From the NCBI GenBank assembly GCA_965200095.1, contig OZ241350.1, positions 1,736,001 through 1,800,000 of the forward strand: a stretch of 64,000 bases of DNA, given 5' to 3'. The notes under the pieces are model-generated. The model saw nothing but the letters and a program-made list of their open reading frames with translations. It had not been told where the DNA came from and ran no database searches. The translations under genes were made by a program, and so were the position numbers. The DNA is from JANQOH01 sp965200095 (lineage in GTDB: Bacteria; Pseudomonadota; Alphaproteobacteria; UBA7887). Below, in pieces: positions 35,975 to 43,706 of this stretch (position 1 is the first letter of the stretch; the number at the start of each line of letters is the position of its first letter).

Positions 35975-37287
35975 GCGTTCCGCAACCGGAAGCGCCGGCG
36001 CCCGTCGCCGCGGCGCGGAGCGCCCTCGCGGCCGGCGACCCCGACATATTCGCCGTTCTCGCCGACGAACTCCGCCGCCAGCAAGACAATATCGAACTCA
36101 TCGCCTCCGAAAACGCGGTCAGCCGGGCGGTCCTCGAGGCGCAAGGTTCGATCCTCACCAACAAATACGCCGAAGGCTATCCGGGGCGTCGCTATTACGG
36201 AGGATGCCGCTACGTCGATCGCGCCGAGGAGCTGGCGCAGGAGCGCGCGCGGTCCCTGTTCGGTTGCCGCTTCGCCAACGTCCAGCCTCATTCGGGGTCG
36301 CAGGCGAACCAGGCGGTCATGCTGGCCCTGCTGAAACCCGGCGACGCGGTGCTCGGCATGTCGCTCGCCGCCGGCGGACACCTGACCCACGGCGCCCGCC
36401 CGAACCTCTCGGGCAAGTGGTTCCGGGCCGCGCAATACGGGGTGCGCCGGCAGGACGGCCTGATCGACTACGACCGGGTCGCCGACCTCGCCGGAGAACA
36501 CCGGCCGAAACTCGTCGTCGCCGGCGGCTCCGCCTATTCCCGCATCATCGACTTCGCCCGTCTGCGCGCCATTGCCGACGGCGTCGGCGCGCGGCTGATG
36601 GTCGACATGGCGCATTTCGCCGGCCTCGTCGCCGCCGGGGTCTACCCCAGCCCGTTTCCCCATGCCCACGTCGTTACCTCGACCACCCACAAGACCTTGC
36701 GCGGGCCGCGCGGCGGCCTGATCCTCACCGACGATGCGGACATGGCGAAGAAGGTCGATTCGGCAGTGTTCCCCGGCCTCCAGGGCGGCCCGCTGATGCA
36801 CGCGGTGGCGGCCAAGGCGGTGGCGTTCCGCGAGGCGATGGCGCCGGAGTTCCGCGCCTATGCCCGCGCCGTCGTCGACAACGCGCAGGCTCTGGGGGAA
36901 AGCCTGACGGAGCGCGGCCTCGAGCTGGTCACCGGCGGCACCGACACCCACCTGTTGCTCGTGGACCTGCGGCGCAAGGGCCTCACCGGCGACCGCGCCG
37001 AAGCGTCCCTCGAACGCGCCGGCCTGACATGCAACAAGAACGCCGTGCCCTTCGACCCCCAGCCTCCGAGGGTGACCTCCGGCATCCGTCTCGGGACCCC
37101 GGCGGGCGCCACGCGGGGGTTCGATACCGAGGCGTTCCGCGCCGTCGGCGGGCTGATCGCCGATGCGATCGACGGCCTCGCGCGCAACGGCGAGGGGGGC
37201 AACGGCGCGGTCGAGGCGGATGTCCGCCGGCGGGCGGCGGCCTTGTGCCGGCGCTTCCCCGTCTATGACGGCCTCGCGCCCGGCTGA
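35971..37287 (+). CDS. glyA: Serine hydroxymethyltransferase
   Basis: A 438-residue pyridoxal-phosphate enzyme converting serine and tetrahydrofolate to glycine and methylene-tetrahydrofolate. ELIASENAVSRAVLEAQGS, KYAEGYPGRRYYGGC and VTSTTHKTLRGPRGG, with the PLP lysine after THK, are intact. ATG 35971 gives an N-terminus of ordinary length. It is coupled to rpiB and followed by nrdR after 12 bases. Confidence 0.97.
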   Translation: MSVPQPEAPAPVAAARSALAAGDPDIFAVLADELRRQQDNIELIASENAVSRAVLEAQGSILTNKYAEGYPGRRYYGGCRYVDRAEELAQERARSLFGCRFANVQPHSGSQANQAVMLALLKPGDAVLGMSLAAGGHLTHGARPNLSGKWFRAAQYGVRRQDGLIDYDRVADLAGEHRPKLVVAGGSAYSRIIDFARLRAIADGVGARLMVDMAHFAGLVAAGVYPSPFPHAHVVTSTTHKTLRGPRGGLILTDDADMAKKVDSAVFPGLQGGPLMHAVAAKAVAFREAMAPEFRAYARAVVDNAQALGESLTERGLELVTGGTDTHLLLVDLRRKGLTGDRAEASLERAGLTCNKNAVPFDPQPPRVTSGIRLGTPAGATRGFDTEAFRAVGGLIADAIDGLARNGEGGNGAVEADVRRRAAALCRRFPVYDGLAPG

Positions 37288-37299
37288 GGCGGCAGGACC

Positions 37300-37761
37300 A
37301 TGCGTTGCCCGTTCTGCGGAGACGCCGACACGCAGGTCAAGGATTCCCGCCCGACGGAGGACAACACCGCGATCCGCCGCCGCCGGCTGTGCACCGCCTG
37401 CGGCTCGCGCTTCACCACCTTCGAACGGGTGCAGCTGCGCGAGCTGACGGTGGTCAAGAAGGACGGATCGCGCGCCTCCTTCGACCGCGACAAACTCGCG
37501 CGCTCTATCGAGATCGCGGTCCGCAAGCGGCCTGTCGCGCCCGATCGCGTCGACCGCGCCGTCAGCGGCATTGTCCGCCGGCTCGAAAGCGGCGGCGAAC
37601 ACGACGTGCCGTCGTCGGCGATCGGCGAAATGGTGATGGACGCGCTCAGCGCCCTGGATCAGGTCGCCTATGTCCGCTTCGCCTCGGTGTACCGCAATTT
37701 CCGCGAGACCAAGGACTTCGAGGAATTTATCGGCAGCCTGTCGCGCCGCGATGCCGACTGA
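37300..37761 (+). CDS. nrdR: Transcriptional repressor NrdR
   Basis: A 153-residue regulator of ribonucleotide reductase genes. An N-terminal zinc ribbon (CPFC at 3-6, CTAC at about 31-34) is followed by the ATP-cone domain (VVKKDGSRASFDRDKLARSI...). The length is standard. It overlaps the next gene, ribD, by 11 bases, a frequent neighbour pair. Confidence 0.97.
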   Translation: MRCPFCGDADTQVKDSRPTEDNTAIRRRRLCTACGSRFTTFERVQLRELTVVKKDGSRASFDRDKLARSIEIAVRKRPVAPDRVDRAVSGIVRRLESGGEHDVPSSAIGEMVMDALSALDQVAYVRFASVYRNFRETKDFEEFIGSLSRRDAD

Positions 37762-38848
37762 AACCGCGGCCGAAGACCGCCGCTGGATGGACGCGGCGCT
37801 GACGCTTGCCGCGCGGGGCCTCGGCCGCGTCTGGCCGAACCCCGCCGTCGGCTGCGTGCTGGCGCGCGACGGCGCGGTCGTGGGGCGCGGCTGGACGCAG
37901 GCGGGCGGGCGCCCCCACGCCGAGACCGAGGCGCTGCGCCGCGCCGGCGCCGCCGCCCGGGGCGCCGGCGCGTATGTCTCGCTCGAACCCTGCGCCCACC
38001 GGGGGCGCACGCCGCCCTGCGCCGACGCTCTGATAGACGCAGGAGTCGCCCGCTGCGTGTTCGCGCTGCGCGACCCCGACCCGCGGGTGGCCGGCAAGGG
38101 CGCCGCGCGGCTGCGCGCCGCCGGGGTCGCCGTCGTCGAGGGCGTGCGCGCCGGGGCGGCGGCGGCGCTCAACCGCGGCTTCCTGTTGCGCATCGCCGCC
38201 GGCCGCCCCCTCGTGACGTGGAAGGCGGCGAGCACCCTCGACGGGCGCATCGCCGCGCGCGACGGCGACAGCAAGTGGATCACCGGGGAGGCGGCCAGGG
38301 CGCGGGCGCATCTCCTTCGCGCCCGCCACGACGCGGTCCTTGTCGGCGCCCGCACCGCGCTCGCCGACCGCCCCCGGCTGACCTGTCGCCTGCCCGGCAT
38401 GGAAAACCGGTCTCCCCTGCGCGTCGTCGTCGCCGGGCGGACGGCGCTGCGCGCCGACCTCCTCGCCGCCCCCGGCCGCACCGTGTGGATCGTTCATCGC
38501 GACGACATCGCCCCCCCCGACCTTCCGGCAGGCGACGGCGTGGTCGCGATCCCCGTCGCGCCGGACGGCGACGGGGTGTCGATGGCCGCCGCGCTCGCGG
38601 CCCTGGCGGCGCGCGGAGTCACCCGCGTGCTGGTCGAAGGCGGCGGACGCATCGCCGCGAGCCTGTTGTGCGCCGGCCTGGTCGACCGCATCGAGTGGTT
38701 CCGCGCGCCCGCCGTCATGGGCGGGGACGGAATCGCCGCCGCCGCGCCGTTCGGCGTCGCCGCCGTCGCGCGCGCGCCGCGCTTCCGTCGCACGGGATGC
38801 ATGCGCCTCGGCGAAGACCTGCTGGAAAGTTACAGCGCCGTCGCCTAA
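37751..38848 (+). CDS. ribD: Bifunctional diaminohydroxyphosphoribosylaminopyrimidine deaminase / reductase
   Basis: A 365-residue enzyme for the second and third steps of riboflavin synthesis. The N-terminal deaminase has the zinc motifs HAE (in GGRPHAETEAL) and PCAHRGRTPPC. The C-terminal reductase has WKAASTLDGRIA, DSKWITGEAARARAHLLRARHDAVLVG and LVEGGGRIAASLL. ATG 37751 overlaps the nrdR end. Confidence 0.96.
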   Translation: MPTETAAEDRRWMDAALTLAARGLGRVWPNPAVGCVLARDGAVVGRGWTQAGGRPHAETEALRRAGAAARGAGAYVSLEPCAHRGRTPPCADALIDAGVARCVFALRDPDPRVAGKGAARLRAAGVAVVEGVRAGAAAALNRGFLLRIAAGRPLVTWKAASTLDGRIAARDGDSKWITGEAARARAHLLRARHDAVLVGARTALADRPRLTCRLPGMENRSPLRVVVAGRTALRADLLAAPGRTVWIVHRDDIAPPDLPAGDGVVAIPVAPDGDGVSMAAALAALAARGVTRVLVEGGGRIAASLLCAGLVDRIEWFRAPAVMGGDGIAAAAPFGVAAVARAPRFRRTGCMRLGEDLLESYSAVA

Positions 38849-38857
38849 TTTCCCACG

Positions 38858-39466
38858 ATGTTCACGGGTATCGTCGACGATGTCGGAGAAGTCCGGGCGG
38901 TCGGGAAGAGCGGCGACGCGCGCCTGATGATCGCGACCGCGTGGGATGTCGCGGAGATCGCCCGCGGCGCGTCCGTCGCCTGCGCCGGGGTCTGTCTCAC
39001 CGTTGTCGATGCGGACGCCGCCGCTGGCTGTTTCGTCGTCGAAGCGTCCGCTGAAACCCTCGCGCGCACCGCTGCGGGAGAGTGGCGGGAAGGGACGCGC
39101 CTCAACCTCGAACGCGCGCTCGCGCTCGGCGGCGAGATCGGCGGCCACCTGGTGAGCGGACATGTGGACGGCGTGGTCGAAGCCCTGGGCGTCGCATCTT
39201 CGGGCGACTCCCTCGGGGTCCGTTTTTCGCTCCCCGCCCGGTTTGCGCCTTATGTTGCGCCGAAGGGGTCGGTCGCGCTGGACGGCGTCTCGCTCACGGT
39301 GAACGAGGTCGACGACGCCGGGTTCACGGTGAACCTGATCCCGCACACCCGGGAGAACACGACGTTCGACTCGGTTGCGCCGGGCGTTGTCGTCAATGTC
39401 GAGATCGACATGCTCGCGCGGTATGTCCACCGCGCGCTGGCGTTCGCGCCGGGAGCGCCGGCGTGA
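38858..39466 (+). CDS. ribE: Riboflavin synthase alpha chain
   Basis: A 202-residue enzyme that dismutates two 6,7-dimethyl-8-ribityllumazine molecules to riboflavin. It has the start MFTGIVDDVGEVR and two homologous lumazine-binding barrels. The first contains CAGVCLTV and ETLARTAAGEW; the second contains GGHLVSGHVDG, VALDGVSLTVNEV and LIPHTRENTTF. It lies ten bases after ribD and overlaps ribB. Confidence 0.96.
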   Translation: MFTGIVDDVGEVRAVGKSGDARLMIATAWDVAEIARGASVACAGVCLTVVDADAAAGCFVVEASAETLARTAAGEWREGTRLNLERALALGGEIGGHLVSGHVDGVVEALGVASSGDSLGVRFSLPARFAPYVAPKGSVALDGVSLTVNEVDDAGFTVNLIPHTRENTTFDSVAPGVVVNVEIDMLARYVHRALAFAPGAPA

Positions 39467-40617
39467 CGGCGGGAAGCGCCGCCCCGCCGTCGGAGCGCGC
39501 CGGCGCCGGTTCGGTCTTCGCCAGCATCGAGGAGATCATCGACGATGCGCGCCGCGGACGGCTGTTCGTCCTGGTCGACGACGAACGTCGCGAGAACGAG
39601 GGCGATCTCGTGGTGCCGGCGCAATGGGCGACTCCCGACGCGATCAATTTCATGGCGCGCCACGGGCGCGGTCTGATCTGCCTGGCGCTGACGCAGGAGC
39701 GCGCGCGGGCCCTTCATCTCGAACCCATGCAGCGGCGCAACAGCAACCGCTCCGGCACCGCCTTCACGGTGTCCATCGAGGCGCGGGAAGGGGTCGGCAC
39801 CGGGATCTCCGCGGCCGACCGCGCAACCACCGTTCGCACCGCCATCGACCCCGAACGCGGCGCAGACGACATCGCGACTCCGGGGCATGTCTTCCCCGTC
39901 GTGGCGCGCGACGGCGGGGTGCTGATACGCGCCGGCCACACCGAGGCGGCCGTGGACATCGCGCGGCTCGCCGGTCTCGCGCCGGCCGGCGTTATCTGCG
40001 AGATCATGAACGAAGACGGCACCATGGCGCGGCGATCGCAGCTCATGGACTATTGCCGCGGGCACGGCCTGAAGATCGGCGCCATCGCCGACCTCATCGC
40101 CTACCGGCGCCGCAAGGACCGGTTGATCGAACGGCAGACCGAAACCGTCCTGGACACCCGCCACGCCGGGCGGTTCGCGCTCATCCTCTACGACGACACC
40201 ACCGACGGCGCCGAGCATATCGCCCTGATCAAGGGCGGGATCGACGGCGGTTCGCCGGCCCTGGTGCGCGTGCACCGCCTGGACCTGCTCGCCGATGTCC
40301 TGGGCGATGTCGACGGCCATCGCGACGGCGTGCTGCGCGATTCGATGACGGCGATCGACGAAGCGGGCGCCGGGGTGCTGTTGCTCATCGGCAGCGCCCG
40401 CCATCACGCTATCGGCGAACGCATCGCCGGCGCCGGCCGCGAGGGCGGCGCCTTGCGCGAGATCGGCATCGGCGCCCAGATCCTGCGCGACATCGGGGTG
40501 CGCTCCATGACACTGCTGAGCAATGCGGAGCATGACTATGTCGGCCTCGAGGGCTTCGGACTGCGGGTCGTCGGGCGCAAGCCGATCCCCCGCAGCGGCG
40601 CCGGACATGGCGGCTGA
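39463..40617 (+). CDS. ribB: 3,4-dihydroxy-2-butanone-4-phosphate synthase with a degenerate GTP cyclohydrolase II domain (RibBX type)
   Basis: A 384-residue protein. Residues ~20-220 are an intact RibB domain making the four-carbon riboflavin precursor from ribulose 5-phosphate (VDDERRENEGDLV, ISAADRATTV, ATPGHVFPV, GHTEAAVDIARLAG). The C-terminal ~165 residues align with RibA but lack its catalytic features. The zinc-binding C-x10-C-D-C segment is replaced by RVHRLDLLADVLGDVDGHRDGVLRD, with no Cys, and the GRGIGL loop is absent. Such RibBX proteins are known in Proteobacteria. GTP cyclohydrolase II must then be encoded elsewhere. GTG 39463 overlaps ribE. Confidence 0.93.
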   Translation: MTAGSAAPPSERAGAGSVFASIEEIIDDARRGRLFVLVDDERRENEGDLVVPAQWATPDAINFMARHGRGLICLALTQERARALHLEPMQRRNSNRSGTAFTVSIEAREGVGTGISAADRATTVRTAIDPERGADDIATPGHVFPVVARDGGVLIRAGHTEAAVDIARLAGLAPAGVICEIMNEDGTMARRSQLMDYCRGHGLKIGAIADLIAYRRRKDRLIERQTETVLDTRHAGRFALILYDDTTDGAEHIALIKGGIDGGSPALVRVHRLDLLADVLGDVDGHRDGVLRDSMTAIDEAGAGVLLLIGSARHHAIGERIAGAGREGGALREIGIGAQILRDIGVRSMTLLSNAEHDYVGLEGFGLRVVGRKPIPRSGAGHGG

Positions 40618-41086
40618 ATCCGTGCGCCCGCCGCGGGTGCTGCTGGCGACGGCGCGGTTCTACCCCGACATCGCCGACGCCCTCGCCGCCGGCGCGCGCG
40701 CCGTCCTCGAGGCGGCGGGGGCCGAGGTCGAGGCGGTCGAGGTCCCCGGCGCCTTCGAACTCCCGGCGGCCATAGCGTTCGCCGCCGGCGCCATGGGCTC
40801 CAGCGGCCGGATCGCTCCCCCGCGGTATGACGGCTATGTCGCGCTCGGCTGCGTCATTCGCGGCGAAACCGCGCATTACGACCATGTGTGCCGCGAAAGC
40901 GCGCACGGCCTGGCGCGGCTTTCCGTCGACCGCCGGCTCGCCGTCGGCTACGGCGTGCTGACCGTCGACACCCGCGAACAGGCGTGGGCGCGGGCGGCGC
41001 CGGACCGCGGCGACAGGGGCGGGGCGGCGGCCCGCGCCTGCCTCGCCATGCTGGCGCTGCGAAAGCGCCTCGGCGGGGCGCCGTAA
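40607..41086 (+). CDS. ribH: 6,7-dimethyl-8-ribityllumazine synthase
   Basis: A 159-residue lumazine synthase, the penultimate riboflavin enzyme. ARFYPDIADALAAGA, VPGAFELPAAI and ALGCVIRGETAHYDHVCRESAHGL carry the substrate-site residues, including the catalytic His in HYDH. VGYGVLTVDTREQAWARA follows. ATG 40607 lies inside the end of ribB. Confidence 0.96.
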   Translation: MAAESVRPPRVLLATARFYPDIADALAAGARAVLEAAGAEVEAVEVPGAFELPAAIAFAAGAMGSSGRIAPPRYDGYVALGCVIRGETAHYDHVCRESAHGLARLSVDRRLAVGYGVLTVDTREQAWARAAPDRGDRGGAAARACLAMLALRKRLGGAP

Positions 41087-41088
41087 CG

Positions 41089-41556
41089 GTGTCGGCGTCG
41101 CGCGCGGCGGACGAAACGCGCCGCCGCCGGGCGCGGCGCAATCCGCGGCGCCGTTCGCGACTCGCCGCGGTGCAGGCCCTCTATCGCATCGGCCTCACCG
41201 GCGACGACGCCGAGGCCGCCATTTCCGATTTCGGGGCGAGCGCCGCCGACATGCCGCGTATGGACCGGCCCTTTTTCGACTCGCTGGTGCGCGGGGCGGC
41301 GGCGCGGCGGTCCGTCATCGACCCCGCCATCGCCGCCGTGCTCGCCGAAGGCTGGCGCTTCGACCGCCTGAGCGAGACCATGCGCGCCCTGTTGCGCGTC
41401 GCCGCGTTCGAACTCTCCGCCGCACAGACCCCGGCGCCCGTGGCGGTCGGCGAATATGTCGATATCGCCGCCGGCTTTTTCGACGCCCCCGAGACCGGCT
41501 TCGTCAACGGCGTGCTCGACCGCCTGGCGCGCGAACTCCGGGCCGCCGATGGATGA
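41089..41556 (+). CDS. nusB: Transcription antitermination protein NusB
   Basis: A 155-residue RNA-binding protein that works with NusE (S10) in ribosomal RNA antitermination. The Arg-rich N-terminus with RRRSRLAAVQALYRI, WRFDRLSETMRALLRVAAFEL and the terminal ETGFVNGVLDRLAREL match the family. The start is GTG 41089, directly after ribH. ribH-nusB-thiL is a widely conserved order. Confidence 0.94.
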   Translation: MSASRAADETRRRRARRNPRRRSRLAAVQALYRIGLTGDDAEAAISDFGASAADMPRMDRPFFDSLVRGAAARRSVIDPAIAAVLAEGWRFDRLSETMRALLRVAAFELSAAQTPAPVAVGEYVDIAAGFFDAPETGFVNGVLDRLARELRAADG

Positions 41557-42517
41557 ATTCGCGCTGATCGCCGAATATCTGGCGCCTCTGGCGGCGCCGC
41601 GCCCCGGCGCCCTGGGCCTCGCCGACGACGCCGCGCTGGTCGATACGCCGCCCGGACGCATCCTTGTCGCCTCCGCCGACGCCCTCGTCGCCGGCGTCCA
41701 TTTCAGGGAGCGCGATCCGCCCGACACGATCGCCGCGCGCGCCTTGCGCTCCAGTCTGAGCGACCTTGCCGCAATGGGGGCGGAACCGCACGGCTACCTG
41801 CTCACGCTGGCGCTGCCGCACGGCATCGACGCCGGCTGGATGAAGGCGTTCGCGGCGCGGCTCGCCCGCGACCAGGAAGCGTTTTCGGTCGCCCTGCTCG
41901 GCGGCGACACGGTGGCGACTCCGGGGCCGCCGACCGTTTCGCTGACCGTCCTCGGTTTCGCCGAGCCGGGGCGCCTCCTGCGCCGCTCCGGCGCCCGGCC
42001 CGGCGATGCGGTCTGCGTTTCCGGCGTCATCGGCGACGCCGCGCTCGCCCTGGCGCTTCCCGACGCCCCCGAAGCGCTGTGGCGGCGCTTCCGCCTCCCG
42101 GAGCCGCGCATCGCCCTGGGGCGGGCGCTGGCGGGGGTCGCCACCGCAGCCATCGACGTTTCGGACGGTCTCGTCGCCGACCTGGGCCGGGTCTGCGCCG
42201 CTTCCGGAGTCGGCGCGCGGGTGGACGCGGCGTCGGCGCCGCTGTCTCCGGAGGCGCGCGACTGTGTGCGCCGGTCTCCGGAATCGATCGAGACGGTCCT
42301 CTGCGGCGGCGACGACTACGAATTGCTGTTCGCCCTGCCGCCGGCGCGTCTCGACCTGCTCGGGGCGCTCCCGGCGCCGGCCCGTCGCATCGGCGTCTTC
42401 ACCGAAGGCGGGGGCGTGACGGTGCGGGGCGCAGACGGCGCCCCGCTCGCCTTCGCCGCCGCGGGCTGGCGCCATTTCCGCTCCGCGCCCTGCGGCTCCG
42501 GTCCGGCGAGCGGGTGA
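41549..42517 (+). CDS. thiL: Thiamine-monophosphate kinase
   Basis: A 322-residue kinase producing thiamine diphosphate, the cofactor used by the pyruvate dehydrogenase encoded upstream. LADDAALVDTPPG, ALRSSLSDLAAMGAEP (metal-binding SDLAAMGA), LLGGDTV and AIDVSDGLVADLGRVC are the ATP/metal motifs; CGGDDYELLF follows. ATG 41549 overlaps nusB by eight bases. It is the last gene before the right repeat cluster. Confidence 0.95.
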   Translation: MDEFALIAEYLAPLAAPRPGALGLADDAALVDTPPGRILVASADALVAGVHFRERDPPDTIAARALRSSLSDLAAMGAEPHGYLLTLALPHGIDAGWMKAFAARLARDQEAFSVALLGGDTVATPGPPTVSLTVLGFAEPGRLLRRSGARPGDAVCVSGVIGDAALALALPDAPEALWRRFRLPEPRIALGRALAGVATAAIDVSDGLVADLGRVCAASGVGARVDAASAPLSPEARDCVRRSPESIETVLCGGDDYELLFALPPARLDLLGALPAPARRIGVFTEGGGVTVRGADGAPLAFAAAGWRHFRSAPCGSGPASG

Positions 42518-42703
42518 AGAAATTGGGCGCTCGTCACTATGGCGACTGGACAACTCAGGAGTCGCCGCAGCGAAAGACGGCAACCCCCCGATAATACTTC
42601 GTCATTCCCGCGAAAGAATGTGTGAAGAAATCGAGAGACGCTACTAATCTTCGTCATTCCCGCGAAAGAGCGTGCGAAGAAATCGAATAGCGTTACAAGT
42701 ACT

Positions 42704-42809
42704 CGTCATTCCCGCGAAAGCGGGAATCTCTTTGCGGCGTGTCCATAAGAAAAACCGCGCCGATATTGCGGGCGGCCGCCTCCGGATTCCCGCTTTCGCG
42801 GGAATGACG
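42704..42809 (+). repeat. Core repeat module C (106 bases)
   Basis: It is bounded by the palindromic ~25-base terminal inverted repeats CGTCATTCCCGCG...CGCGGGAATGACG. The interior runs TTTGCGGCGTGTCCATAAG, AAAAACCGCGCC, then GGGCGGCCGCC. It is in the same orientation as module D and opposite to modules A and B. Confidence 0.85.
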
Positions 42810-42966
42810 AAGTATTGCCGGAGGGTTGTCGTCTCCCACGGCGCCGTTTTTCCGGTGCTCCGACCATCGCAGTGAGAGACGTTGGATTTCTATACACGCT
42901 CGAAGGCGGGCGTGAAAAAGTCGCGAGACGCCTCTACTCTTCGTCATTCCCGCGAAAGAGCGTGCG

Positions 42967-43224
42967 AAGAAATCGAACAGCGTTACAAGTACTCGTCATT
43001 CCCGCGAAAGCGGGAATCCGGCGCGGCGTTTCCGCAAGAAAGAAGCGGATTAGTCTTTCGGGCGGCCGCTCCGGATTCCCGCTTTCGAGCATGCAAAGAA
43101 ATCGAATAGCGTTACAAGTACTCGTCATTCCCGCGAAAGCGGGAATCCGGCGCGGCGTTTCCGCAAGAAAGAAGCGGATTAGTCTTTCGGGCGGCCGCTC
43201 CGGATTCCCGCTTTCGAGCATGTG
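42967..43224 (+). repeat. Tandem duplication with 129-base period
   Basis: Two adjacent units (42967-43095 and 43096-43224) are nearly identical, and a third begins at 43225 before turning into core module D. Each unit contains AAGAAATCGAA, GCGTTACAAGTACT, one full palindrome, GCGGCGTTTCCGCAAGAAAG and a half palindrome ending TTTCGAGCATG. Because 129 is divisible by three, it creates an artificial repeated peptide, which I do not consider a gene. Confidence 0.9.
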
Positions 43225-43251
43225 AAGAAATCGAACAGTGTTACAAGTGCT

Positions 43252-43357
43252 CGTCATTCCCGCGAAAGCGGGAATCTCTTTGCGGCGTTTCCGTAAGAAA
43301 AACCGGGCCGATATTGCGGACGACCGCCTCCGGATTCCCGCTTTCGCGGGAATGACG
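43252..43357 (+). repeat. Core repeat module D (106 bases)
   Basis: This is the best-preserved core. Its inverted repeats extend outward on both sides (AAGAAATCGAACAGTGTTACAA on the left, its complement-like TTGTAACGCCGTTCGATTTCTT on the right). The full symmetrical structure is therefore about 160 bases (43225-43385). Confidence 0.85.
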
Positions 43358-43634
43358 AGTATTTGTAACGCCGTTCGATTTCTTCACACGCTCTTTCGCC
43401 GGAATGACGAGTAGTATTAGCGAATTATTGTCTTTTGCCGCGCCGAACCCTTCGGCGCTCCGACCGTCATAGTGAGAGCCGCCCGACTTCCTCACACGCG
43501 CTTTCGCGGAAATGACGGAGCGTTATGGGCGGATTGTTGTCTTTCGCAACGCCGATTCTTCGGCGCCCCAACCGCCGTGGCGCGGCGGCGGCGGCGGCGC
43601 TCCCGGGGAAGCCCGCGACAGGATGCGATCCGGG

Positions 43635-43661
43635 TTGACGCGCGGGGGGGGGGGGTAAAAT
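43635..43661 (+). promoter_or_regulatory. Putative phase-variable promoter of autotransporter 1
   Basis: TTGACG (43635-43640) and TAAAAT (43656-43661) are separated by 15 bases: CGC followed by 12 G residues (43644-43655). A homopolymer between the -35 and -10 boxes means each slipped-strand gain or loss of a G changes promoter spacing and strength. The present 15-base spacer is two short of the 17-base optimum. This form might therefore be weakly expressed, and G13-G14 would be stronger. The autotransporter start at 43707 lies about 40 bases downstream. Confidence 0.7.
43644..43655 (+). repeat. 12-base poly-G tract
   Basis: Twelve consecutive G residues form most of the spacer between the predicted -35 and -10 elements of autotransporter 1. 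Confidence 0.95.
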
Positions 43662-43706
43662 CCGTTCCCGCGCCGAATGGCGCGGGAACGGGAAGGGAGT
43701 CGGCCA

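Larger units (their letters stand above)
42519..43600. repeat. Right palindromic repeat cluster
   Basis: About 1.1 kb with no gene. It starts with a T-module-like segment reading forward (42519-42600), then half-sites, core module C, a divergent T-like segment (~42815-42900), a 129-base tandem repeat, core module D, and two T modules reading in reverse (~43400-43600). Full palindromes ATTCCCGCGAAAGCGGGAAT or their complement occur near 42708, 42786, 42998, 43128, 43256 and 43334. The spacer GAAGAAATCGAAYAGYGTTACAAG recurs. The cluster mirrors the one at 34659-35201, so the rpiB-thiL operon lies between inverted copies. Confidence 0.9.

Noticed and set aside
42815..43225. A 136-codon frame with a repeated 43-residue peptide
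   Set aside because: The repeat comes from the 129-base tandem of palindromic elements, which is a multiple of three. The composition follows the DNA repeat, and no ribosome site or domain is seen.
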